Below are positions 1 to 7,409 of a DNA stretch of 64,000 nucleotides, in pieces. The stretch covers positions 5,890,001 to 5,954,000 of the forward strand of contig NZ_CP127295.1 of assembly GCF_030285665.1 (NCBI RefSeq), written 5' to 3'. The translations under genes were made by a program, and so were the position numbers. Each line of letters starts with the position of its first letter. Positions within the stretch are counted from its first letter, which is position 1. The notes under the pieces were generated by a model. That model worked only from the letters and a program-made list of their open reading frames with translations. It did no database searches and was not told the DNA's origin. The stretch is from Amycolatopsis mongoliensis. GTDB lineage: Bacteria > Actinomycetota > Actinomycetes > Mycobacteriales > Pseudonocardiaceae.

Positions 1-28
1 TGGGAGGCACACACTCCACTCACGACCT

Positions 29-60
29 CGGTGACTCTTCCCTCCCCCGGAGAGTCACCG
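29..60. terminator. Hairpin, likely terminator
   Basis: A 10-bp perfect inverted repeat (29-38 CGGTGACTCT, 51-60 AGAGTCACCG) with a 12-nt pyrimidine-rich loop. It precedes a second, stronger hairpin. Together they look like a terminator for a gene lying left of the window; there is no T-run, as is common in actinobacteria. Confidence 0.4.
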
Positions 61-72
61 GCTGAGAAGCGG

Positions 73-109
73 GTGGCGGTCTCCCGCCCCACCGGCGGGA
101 GACCGCCAC
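73..109. terminator. Perfect 16-bp hairpin, likely terminator
   Basis: Arms 73-88 and 94-109 are perfectly complementary (GTGGCGGTCTCCCGCC / GGCGGGAGACCGCCAC) with a 5-nt loop. Such a GC-rich stem without a U-tract is a typical actinobacterial terminator. It sits 13 nt after the hairpin at 29-60, so the pair probably forms a double terminator. Confidence 0.55.
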
Positions 110-527
110 TCGCTTCCGAAGACCGTCCGGCCCCGGCTGGAAACGTCGCGACCGATTCCGACATACCGAACGACTGCCCTCGTGATCGATGTCGATCGCG
201 AGGCGCTGGTCGTCCATTGCGGCGACATCGCCGTACCGATCCATCCTCCGGCGGTCACAGATTTCCGAGTGGATGACGAACGGTTGCCGGGAGGTAAGCA
301 ATCGGGTCGCTCGGCGGAATTCAAACGAAGTGCTCGGTGTGGTTCATTTTCGATTGCCGAAATTTCCCCGGAGAACCCTGCTTCGTTCGGTGGTTCCGGT
401 CACGTGGCCGAGGCTTCAGGCTGGACCCGCCGTCCTGGGGGCGCATTACCCGGACCGACATGCCCGGTTGACTGCCGTCCGGCTGTTTCCTCTTCGCAGG
501 ACCGGGGTGCCGCGGCAAACCTCGGCA
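110..527. other. Intergenic, no gene recognised
   Basis: Several overlapping open frames exist on both strands, but none shows a recognisable family, a good ribosome-binding site or natural-looking residue composition. I see no RNA gene here. Confidence 0.4.
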
Positions 528-773
528 TTATCCCGCGGATTGCTGTGTGAGGTCGGCGAAGGACCCGACGGTGCCGGGGTGTTGCTCGATGACCGCGAGG
601 GCGTAGGTGAGCACGAGTTGAGCCGTCCGGGCCTGCTGTTTCGCGGTCTCGTCCGCTCCGTTGCAGGCAAGAGCAAGGTTCGCTTCCCGGCGCAGCCAGC
701 GGTTTCGCTCTCGGCGGAGGGTGGCCACCTCGGGTCGTGGTGCGGCGGGTTCGGGAAAGGCCTTCGCTGACAT
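528..773 (-). CDS. Small hypothetical protein (81 aa)
   Basis: An 81-residue, Ala/Arg-rich soluble protein predicted to be mostly alpha-helical: a basic stretch near residues 19-28 (RRERNRWLRR) is followed by an amphipathic segment. A GAGGGG ribosome-binding site lies 8 nt before the ATG, which favours a real gene. It sits directly upstream of the IS element and shares no operon with it. I do not recognise the family and assign no function; it could be the remnant of a larger helical protein. No membrane segment or signal peptide is visible. Confidence 0.4.
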   Translation of the reverse strand: MSAKAFPEPAAPRPEVATLRRERNRWLRREANLALACNGADETAKQQARTAQLVLTYALAVIEQHPGTVGSFADLTQQSAG

Positions 774-879
774 CGGTGAGTCCCCTCGAAACGGCTTTGC
801 GGCAATGGTAGCCGGACGAACGGTAATTCGCTGGTTCGTGACCGGAAAGAAATTTGAGATTCGTCAATACAGCGGTCAT

Positions 880-1761
880 TTAGAGCGTGTCTTACGTGGT
901 GATCGGGCGCTGGTAAGCGATGATCTTGGCTGTGGTGGATCGGTTGTCGCTGCGGTTGGTGCCGGACGAGCTGTGGGCGTTGGTGGAGCCGTTGATCCCG
1001 GTATTCGCGCCGCGTCCGCAGGGTGGTGGCACGGCGCCGGTGGACGCTCGCGCGGTGTTCACGGCGATTGTGTATGTGCTGACCAGTGGATGTGCGTGGC
1101 GGGATCTGCCGCCGTCGTTCGGGGTGCCGTTCCAAACCGCGCACCGCCGCTTCGGTCAGTGGACCAAAGCCGGGCTGTGGCGACGCTTGCATCATGCGCT
1201 ATTGGACGAGCTCGGCAGCCAGGGCCTCATCGACTGGAGCCGCGCGATCGTGGACGGTGCCTGCGTGCGGGCCAAAAGGGGGGATCTCTGACCGGGCCCA
1301 GCCCAGTCGACCGCGGCAAGCCCGGCTCGAAGATCCATGCCCTGTCCGATCGCGCCGGGCTGCCGCTTGCCGTCGCCGTCTCCGCGGCCAACACCCACGA
1401 CAGCCACGCCCTCAGACCGCTGGTGATGGCGATCCCGGCGATCAAGTCCCGTCGTGGTCCGCGGCGGCGCAAGCCGGCCAAGCTGCACGCCGACAAGGCC
1501 TACGACCAGCCCGGCCTGCGGCGCTGGGTCCGCGACCGCGGCATCAAGGTCCGCATCGCCCGCAAAGGCATCGAATCCAAGGACAAGCTCGGCCGGCACC
1601 GCTGGGTGATCGAACGAACGATGGCCTGGTTCACCGGATACCGGCGCCTCACGTTGCGCTACGAACGCAAAGCTGAGCACTTCCTTGCCTTCCTCATTCT
1701 CGGAGCCAGCCTCACGTGCTACAAGAGACTCCGCAAACTCACCACATGAGACAACCTCTTA
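880..1761 (+). mobile_element. IS5-family insertion sequence, complete
   Basis: The element proper spans 883-1758 (876 bp). Imperfect terminal inverted repeats of 19 bp lie at 883-901 and 1740-1758 and match at 15 of 19 positions. They are flanked by a direct TTA duplication (880-882 and 1759-1761), as expected for the IS5 subgroups that duplicate 3-bp TNA targets. Both ends, the target duplication and the full transposase are present, so the copy looks recent and potentially active. Confidence 0.85.
920..1749 (+). CDS. IS5-family transposase, made by -1 frameshift
   Basis: DDE transposase encoded in two overlapping frames. The first frame (920-1291, 123 aa) carries the N-terminal helix-turn-helix region with the conserved AWRDLP motif and the first catalytic Asp (IVDGA). 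The second frame supplies GPSPVDRGKPGSK, the second Asp (HADKAYD) and the final Glu within RHRWVIERTMAWF. The frames join in a slippery AAAAGGGGGG run at 1274-1283. A -1 slip after the AAA codon at 1274-1276 restores the family-typical AKKGGSLTGPSPVDRG junction. Such programmed slippage is known in the IS427-type branch of IS5. No other lesion is visible, so the enzyme is probably functional. Confidence 0.88.
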
Positions 1762-1762
1762 G

Positions 1763-2213
1763 TTGCAGTGCGGCTTGAAAAAGGTGCCTGTCGGAAAATT
1801 GCAAGCCAGAACTGGTGAAGTGCCTGTGTGTTACGTCGGCGAGCGTGACCGCCGGCGGCCAGCATTATGCAGGCGGGCAGCTGGTGTGGCGCGTGCTGTG
1901 CGGCCACTCGCCAGCCGAGAACGCGCGGTGACGGGTTCGTCGAAGACGAAGAAGTGGTGCTCGTTCGGCCCTCGGCTGATGCCTGCCCGGCTCGCGCAGC
2001 CACACCGCGATCAACGAAGCCGAGCGCGCGGAGGACGGCGTCTCACGCTCGGAACTGCGTGACGAGAGCGACTGCCTCCGAGTACAGGGCGACGGATTCA
2101 GCAACCGGCCGCAGGGGCCTGATGGCATCGGTGCCGCTGTGAGGCCGTGGCGTCTTGGTTGCCACTTCGAGGGGAAGCACCCAGAACGCGTGGCGAGGCT
2201 ACGGAAAGTGACA
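1763..2213. other. Intergenic, no gene recognised
   Basis: Between the IS right end and the 3' side of the CopD-like gene there are only low-quality open frames on both strands. I see no recognisable domain, RNA gene or further IS end. Confidence 0.4.
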
Positions 2214-2232
2214 CGCGTTCACGGTGAACGCG
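2214..2232. promoter_or_regulatory. Perfect 19-bp palindrome
   Basis: CGCGTTCAC-G-GTGAACGCG is a perfect 9-1-9 palindrome about 80 bp beyond the stop of the CopD-like gene. It is either the stem of a terminator for the minus-strand nirK-copD pair (8-bp stem, 3-nt loop) or a protein binding site. No gene starts nearby, so a terminator is more likely. Confidence 0.35.
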
Positions 2233-2314
2233 GCCCGCCCCGACGCGACGAAGTGTCCGGGTCGGTGGTCACCGGACTCGAGGACAAGCCGCACGGACGC
2301 CGCTGGGTGTGCGA

Positions 2315-2764
2315 TCAGCTTGCGGACCCTTCGACGAGTCCGGTGGCGAGCAGAACGACGCCGAGCGAGCCGATCAGCGCGGTGATGGACGCGGCTCTGG
2401 CTGTGCCCGGCTGCCCTTTGGCCTGGGCGACGCCGTGGACGCTCGCGGCGGCCATGACCACCGCGAACAGCAGCAGCTTCGTGGCAAGCATCCGGCCGTA
2501 GCCGGGTTGCAGGAGCGAGGCCCAGGTGACGCCGTGCCGGCCGGCGAGCAGGATGCCGGTGGTGAGCTGGACTGGCAGGAACGTGGTGAACGTGATGATC
2601 GCGAACCGTTTGCCCACCGCGCGCAGCACGTCGGCCCGGTCGGCCGCGGCGAGTGCTCGGCGTACGGGCGGCAGCACGACGACGGTGATGGTCAGCTGGC
2701 CGCCGACCCAGACGATGGCGCCGAGGACGTGCAGGAACCGGAGGATGGTCCAGATGTCGATCAC
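2315..2764 (-). CDS. CopD-like membrane protein
   Basis: A 149-aa integral membrane protein with four hydrophobic segments. It opens with LRFLHVLGAIVWVGGQL, the hallmark of the CopD/DUF2269-type copper-resistance membrane domain (conserved His and Trp in helix 1). The GTG start at 2764 overlaps the stop of the copper nitrite reductase by 4 bp, so the two are translationally coupled. In this setting it may help supply copper to, or anchor, the reductase; that role is inferred from context. A function unrelated to copper is possible, since family members are poorly characterised. Confidence 0.75.
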   Translation of the reverse strand: MIDIWTILRFLHVLGAIVWVGGQLTITVVVLPPVRRALAAADRADVLRAVGKRFAIITFTTFLPVQLTTGILLAGRHGVTWASLLQPGYGRMLATKLLLFAVVMAAASVHGVAQAKGQPGTARAASITALIGSLGVVLLATGLVEGSAS

Positions 2765-5343
2765 GGGTGCTCCGTGACGGTGATGCTGCCGTGGGCGCCG
2801 TTTTCGGCATGCCGCATGTCGTGGTCGACGAAGGGGTAGTGACCGGGTTCGGGGAAGGTGAGCTCGACGAAGCCGCCTTGCGCGGGTGCCAGGTCCAGCG
2901 CCTGGGCGCCGCCGGCGGTGTCGGTGGGGCGCAGCAGCCAGCCGCCTTCCTTGTAGAGGGTGTCGAACTGGGCGCCGACGACGTGGAACGAGGTGGTGTC
3001 ACCGGGGCCCGCGTTGACCACCCAGATCCGCACCCGCTCCCGGGTGCGGGCGACGAGCGGGGCGTGGTCGTACTGGGCGGCCGTGCCGTTGAACATCCAC
3101 CCGTCGGGTTGCCCGGCCCGGATCTTGGCGACCTGGGAATCGCTGCCGGGGTCGCCGAGGTAGAGCTGGGAACCGACCAGGACGTACTCGCGGTCCACGG
3201 CGGGGAGGCCGGGCGGGTCGATGATCACCGCGCCGTACATGCCGTTCGCGATGTGCTGGGACATCGGCATGGTGCTGCAGTGGTACAGCCAGGCCCCGGC
3301 CCGCTGCGCGGTGAATCGGTAGACCAGGCGTTCGCCGGGGGCGAGAGTGCGCATCGGCCCGTCCGGTGCGAGGGCGCCGGCGTGGAAGTCGATGCCGTGG
3401 CCCATGGCGGTGTCGTTGACCAGGGTGATCTCGAACCGGTCGCCCACCTTGCCGCGCAGGGTGGGGCCGGGGGTCGTGCCGCCGAAGGTCCAGCGGCGCT
3501 CCCGTCGCCCGGGCGCGACCTCCACGTCGCGTTCGCCGACGCGGAGCTCGATCCGGTGCACGGTGCCGGTCGAGGGAGCGAGCGTGGCGTCGCGGGGAAC
3601 CCAGCCCGGTGAGGGGTCGGCGGCCAGATCGAGCCCGGGGACCGCGGCGGTGCCGTTCTCGCTGTCCGGGGTCGCCGGGGTGTGCTGGTGGCCGCCTTGG
3701 ACGCGGATGCTCAGCTTCATCCCGGCGGCGCGGTGCCCAGCCACGTCGCACCAGGCCTGCCGGTCACCGCTCACCGGCCCGACGTCGAGCAACGCGGTTT
3801 CGCCCCGGGCGAGCCGGGGTGTGTGCTCCCCGGTGTCCAGGCGCAGGTCGTGCACCATCGCGTCCTGGTTGGTCACTCGGAGCACCAGGCGGGAGCCGGC
3901 CGGGACGTCGATGGTGCCGGGCAGGATCCGCATCCCGCCGAGCGTCACCTCGACGGTGTGCTCCGCGCCGGAGACCGTGGTGGGGGCGGGGGAGTTCCGG
4001 CCGCTGGTGGCCAGCGCCGTGGCGACCACGACGACGATCAGCCCGGCCAGGACCCCGGTGGTCGTGCCTCGAGGCGGCTGCGGGCCGGGTTCGAGGTCGA
4101 GCGCACCCCGCCGCGCGACGGGCACCGCCACGCGCAACGCCAAGGTGACGAAGGTGGCGGCGCTGAGCCCCGCGAGCGCCCAGCCGATCCGGGGCAGTGG
4201 TTCCGGCAAGCCGGCGGCGACCAGGGGGACGGCGACGTTGGCCGCGACGGTCCGCAGCTGCCAGCCGCGCGCCAGGATCCCGGCGACGGCTTTGTGTTCG
4301 GCCGGACCGCGGCCCAGCACGACCGGCAGCAGCTGGGTCAGCGCGCCGACGAGAACCTGGGCCGTGAAGCCGACGGCCAGGACCGGCATGACGGTGCCGA
4401 CGATCTCGGGCAGCGCGTCGACCGATCCGGCCAGGACCAGCCGGGTCGCGTCGAGCAGCACCGCGATCGCGACCCACCCGGTCGCGGCGGCGAGCATCCA
4501 CGCCGCCGGGCCGCTGATCCGGCCGGCGGGCCGCAGCGGAACGATCACGAGGACGGTTCCGGCGGCGTAGCAGGCCAACCCCGCCACGGTCACCCACACG
4601 TTCGCCGTCAGCATGCCGCCGACGGCGAGAAGCAGCCCAGCGGTCAGCGTGGGCAACGCTCGTCGCGCGGCCTTGAGGCCGCCGGCGGTGATCCGCGTGC
4701 CGGTGGTGGTCGGCCAGAGGGTGAACAGCGTGCCGAGCACGGACAACCCGATCCAGCCCAGGAGCGCGAGGTGCACGTGCGCCGCCCACAACCGGGCGTA
4801 CCAGTCCGCGGCGCCGATCGCGAGTCCGGCACCGAGCACGGCGACGGCGACCAGCGCCGCGCTCGCGGCGGCGTAGAAGCCGATCAGGTAGCCGAACCGG
4901 CCCGGCAGTGAGGCTTTGCGCAGGCGCAGCAGGTGGACGGTGTGCACGGCGGCGATCGCCGCGACGCCGGTCCCGCCGACGCCGGCCAGCGCCGTGATGT
5001 CGATCGTCACCCCGACGATCGTGGTGACGACGAACAGGTTCAGCGCGGTCAGGCCGAGCGCGAGCCGCCGTGGCGGCGGGCCGGGCACCCGGCACAGCGT
5101 CACGACGAAGTGCTCCGACCAGATCACGATCGCGTTGGTCGCCGCTCCGAGCAGCAGGGCGTGCAGCGCCACCCAGCCCGGCAGGCCGAGCAGCTGGTGC
5201 GCGGCGAGCAGGCCGACGGCCACCGTCAGCCAGCCGAGCACCACGACGTTGGCCCACACGAACACCGGCCCCCGCGGACCCGGGCGACGACCGGCGCCTT
5301 CAGCCCGCGCCGGCGGCGGGGCGAGGTCGACGAACTGCGTCAC
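2761..5343 (-). CDS. nirK: Membrane-fused copper nitrite reductase (NirK type)
   Basis: An 860-aa three-part protein. Residues ~25-450 form about twelve membrane helices with recurring His residues (HALLLG, SEHF, HTVHLLR, HVHLALLGW). Residues ~455-550 form an extra cupredoxin with type 1 copper ligands near H497, C531, H536 and M541. Residues ~580-860 are a two-domain CuNIR. Its HGIDFH motif (~646) supplies a type 1 His, the catalytic Asp and a type 2 His. The LYHCSTMPMSQH segment (~686) supplies type 2 His, type 1 Cys, His and Met. The FHVVG (~784) and VDHDMRH (~839) motifs give the remaining catalytic and type 2 His. All catalytic positions I know from soluble NirK are present, so reduction of nitrite to NO at the outer membrane face is likely. 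The N-terminal module may pass electrons from quinol; that is inference. Confidence 0.85.
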   Translation of the reverse strand: MTQFVDLAPPPARAEGAGRRPGPRGPVFVWANVVVLGWLTVAVGLLAAHQLLGLPGWVALHALLLGAATNAIVIWSEHFVVTLCRVPGPPPRRLALGLTALNLFVVTTIVGVTIDITALAGVGGTGVAAIAAVHTVHLLRLRKASLPGRFGYLIGFYAAASAALVAVAVLGAGLAIGAADWYARLWAAHVHLALLGWIGLSVLGTLFTLWPTTTGTRITAGGLKAARRALPTLTAGLLLAVGGMLTANVWVTVAGLACYAAGTVLVIVPLRPAGRISGPAAWMLAAATGWVAIAVLLDATRLVLAGSVDALPEIVGTVMPVLAVGFTAQVLVGALTQLLPVVLGRGPAEHKAVAGILARGWQLRTVAANVAVPLVAAGLPEPLPRIGWALAGLSAATFVTLALRVAVPVARRGALDLEPGPQPPRGTTTGVLAGLIVVVVATALATSGRNSPAPTTVSGAEHTVEVTLGGMRILPGTIDVPAGSRLVLRVTNQDAMVHDLRLDTGEHTPRLARGETALLDVGPVSGDRQAWCDVAGHRAAGMKLSIRVQGGHQHTPATPDSENGTAAVPGLDLAADPSPGWVPRDATLAPSTGTVHRIELRVGERDVEVAPGRRERRWTFGGTTPGPTLRGKVGDRFEITLVNDTAMGHGIDFHAGALAPDGPMRTLAPGERLVYRFTAQRAGAWLYHCSTMPMSQHIANGMYGAVIIDPPGLPAVDREYVLVGSQLYLGDPGSDSQVAKIRAGQPDGWMFNGTAAQYDHAPLVARTRERVRIWVVNAGPGDTTSFHVVGAQFDTLYKEGGWLLRPTDTAGGAQALDLAPAQGGFVELTFPEPGHYPFVDHDMRHAENGAHGSITVTEHP

Positions 5344-5546
5344 CGGCCACCCCGGCTGTCGGTTACCCCGGTCTGGTTCACGCCGTTCAGGGAACCCGGC
5401 GGCCGGTGCACCCGGGTAGGGACGTTGGTCCTTTCGGGGAAAGGCCGTCGCCCCTATTTGCCTGCCGGCAGATCACCGACGCTGGGTGTGCTCGTCGCAG
5501 GAGCGGCGGCTGAATCCGACCGGGCCGACGACGAGCTGAGACGCCG
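5344..5546. promoter_or_regulatory. Divergent nirK / narK promoter region
   Basis: A 203-bp gap between divergently transcribed nirK (minus) and narK (plus), presumably holding both promoters. It contains the DosR-like box at 5419-5432 and, just after it, a second GC-rich imperfect half-palindrome (GGCCGTCGCCCC, 5443-5454). I could not assign -35/-10 elements confidently. Confidence 0.6.
5419..5432. promoter_or_regulatory. DosR/DevR-type hypoxia box
   Basis: GGGAC-GTTG-GTCCT matches the core GGGAC-N4-GTCCC recognised by DosR/DevR-family response regulators. It lies 115 bp before the narK start and 76 bp before the nirK start. In Mycobacterium tuberculosis narK2 belongs to the DosR regulon, so oxygen-limited induction of both arms is a reasonable inference. 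Confidence 0.5.
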
Positions 5547-6848
5547 ATGACCTCGCCACACCGCACCCCCCGCCACGCGACGGACGCGACACCGACGCGA
5601 CCGCAGGACTCCCCGCCACCCACACCGGGGGACGCACCGGTCACGACCGGGCGCCGGATGCTGATGCTGACGCTGGCCACGACCGGGTTCGCGATCAACT
5701 TCTGGGCGTGGGCGCTGCTGAGCCCCCTCGGTCCGCTGTTCAAGGACTCGCTGCAGCTGACGGCGTTCCAGCAGGCGCTGCTGGTCGCCGTGCCGGTGGT
5801 GGTCGGGTCGCTGGGCCGCATCCCGGTGGGCGCGCTGACCGACCGGTTCGGCGGGCGGGTGATGTTCCCGGCCATCTCGGCGCTGACGATCGTGCCGGTG
5901 CTGTTCCTCGGCCTGCTCGGGCACGGATCGCTGGCCGCGCTCCTGGCCGGCGGGTTCTTCCTGGGGCTGGGCGGGACCGCGTTCGCGGTCGGGGTCCCGT
6001 TCGTCAACGCGTGGTTCCCGCCGCAGCGGCGCGGGCTGGCGATCGGGATCTTCGGCGCCGGCATGGGCGGCACCGCCATCAGCGCGCTGACCACCGTGCC
6101 GTTGGTCAAGGGAAGCGGGGTGGCGACCCCGTTCGTCGTTACCGCGGCCGTCCTGGCGGTCTACGCGATCGTCGCGGCGTTGCTGCTGCGGGACGCGCCG
6201 GGCCGGGTGGTGCCCACCGAACCGCTGACCCGCCGCTTGGCCGACACCGCGCGGTTGCCGGTGACGTGGCAGGCGTCCTGGCTGTACGCGGTCGCGTTCG
6301 GCGGGTACGTCGCGTTCTCCGTCTACCTGCCCGCCTACCTCAAGACCGCGTACGGGCTCACCCAGGCCGACGCCGCGAACCGGATGGCCGGGTTCGTGCT
6401 GCTCGCGGTCCTGATGCGCCCGGCGGGCGGCTGGCTGTCCGACCGAATCGGCGCCATCCGCGTCCTGATCGCCGTGTTCGCCGTGGTGGCGGCCGGCGCC
6501 GCGGTGCAGGCGTTCGACCCGGCGCTGATGCCGCTGGGCACGATCGCGTTCCTGGCCATGGCCGCCGCGCTCGGCGCGGGCAGCGGAGCGGTGTTCGCGC
6601 TGGTCGCGCTCTTGGCGCCGGGGAACAAGGTCGGCTCGATCACCGGCGTCGTCGGCGCCGCGGGCGGGCTCGGCGGGTTCATCCCGCCGCTGGTCATGGG
6701 CGCCCTCTACGGCGCCTTCGGCTCCTACGCGCTCGGTCTGACGGCACTCGCCGTGGTCGCCGCGGCCACCCTCGCCTTCACCGCGACCATTGTGCGACGC
6801 TCGCTACGCGCCCACCAGCACGCCGAGGCAGGAGCCGACCATGTGTGA
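5547..6848 (+). CDS. narK: Nitrate/nitrite transporter, NarK family
   Basis: A 433-aa major facilitator with twelve predicted membrane helices after a ~35-residue polar N-terminus. It shows the MFS loop motif GALTDRFGGR (around residue 93) and the Gly-rich nitrate signature GLGGTAFAVGVPFVNAWFPP, with a second Gly-rich run in the C-terminal half (GVVGAAGGLGGF). It likely imports nitrate to the cytoplasmic active site of NarG and/or exports nitrite to the outward-facing NirK. Its stop overlaps the ATG of the hemerythrin gene by several bases, and the narGHJI genes follow, so all six are probably co-transcribed. The start has only a weak ribosome-binding site; a GTG near 5640 is an alternative. 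Confidence 0.88.
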   Translation: MTSPHRTPRHATDATPTRPQDSPPPTPGDAPVTTGRRMLMLTLATTGFAINFWAWALLSPLGPLFKDSLQLTAFQQALLVAVPVVVGSLGRIPVGALTDRFGGRVMFPAISALTIVPVLFLGLLGHGSLAALLAGGFFLGLGGTAFAVGVPFVNAWFPPQRRGLAIGIFGAGMGGTAISALTTVPLVKGSGVATPFVVTAAVLAVYAIVAALLLRDAPGRVVPTEPLTRRLADTARLPVTWQASWLYAVAFGGYVAFSVYLPAYLKTAYGLTQADAANRMAGFVLLAVLMRPAGGWLSDRIGAIRVLIAVFAVVAAGAAVQAFDPALMPLGTIAFLAMAAALGAGSGAVFALVALLAPGNKVGSITGVVGAAGGLGGFIPPLVMGALYGAFGSYALGLTALAVVAAATLAFTATIVRRSLRAHQHAEAGADHV

Positions 6849-7314
6849 GTACTGCGGGTGCCAGTCCCTGACCGCGATCGCGGACCTGACCCGGGAACAC
6901 GACGAGGTCGTGACGCTGATCAGCCACGTCCGCGCCGCGCACGCCGAGGGTGCCGTGGCGAAGATGGCGGAACTGGCCGGCCGGATCACGACGATCCTCG
7001 GCCCGCACACCGCCGTCGAGGAGCACGGGCTGTTCCCGGCGCTGGCCGCCGACTTTCCCGAGCACGTCGCCGAACTGACCAGCCAGCACCGCGTCATCGA
7101 AGCGGTGCTCGGCGAGGCGGCCGGCGGGGTGCCGGCCGACGCCACTTGGCCGGCCCGGCTGCTCGAGGCGCTGCACCTGCTGCGCGAGCACATCCTCGCC
7201 GAGCAGGACGGCGTCTTCCCCGCGGCCCTGAGTCACCTCGCCACGGCCGACTGGGAGGCGATCGACGAAGTCCGCCGCCGCGTCGGGACCGGGTTGGCCG
7301 AACACAGGCACTGA
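6841..7314 (+). CDS. Hemerythrin-domain protein
   Basis: A 157-aa four-helix-bundle hemerythrin-like protein beginning MCEYCGC. Candidate di-iron ligands are H20 in the first helix, the H56-x3-E60 motif followed by H62, then H83, H117 and E121. The ATG at 6841 overlaps the narK stop and narG follows after 95 bp. Such proteins bind O2 or NO or act in repair of iron centres. Lying between nitrate import and nitrate reductase, a role in NO/O2 sensing or protection of the reductase is plausible but inferred. The Cys-rich N-terminus is typical of actinobacterial members of this family. Confidence 0.85.
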   Translation: MCEYCGCQSLTAIADLTREHDEVVTLISHVRAAHAEGAVAKMAELAGRITTILGPHTAVEEHGLFPALAADFPEHVAELTSQHRVIEAVLGEAAGGVPADATWPARLLEALHLLREHILAEQDGVFPAALSHLATADWEAIDEVRRRVGTGLAEHRH

Positions 7315-7409
7315 CCGAAAGCAAGACCTGCGCCACCGAGCCCCGGGCCACTACGGTCGGGGAGTCCGGTTGATCGACCCGCCTCGCCCTGGCCAGGAGG
7401 TACGACACG

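Noticed and set aside
661..919. Long plus-strand frame extending upstream of the transposase
   Set aside because: The upstream part runs outside the IS inverted repeat (883) and antisense to a better-supported small gene; only the part after 1276 is transposase.
2199..5257. Several long frames antisense to nirK and copD
   Set aside because: They are GC-rich shadow frames, full of Arg, Pro and Gly, with no domains; the minus-strand genes have clear motifs.
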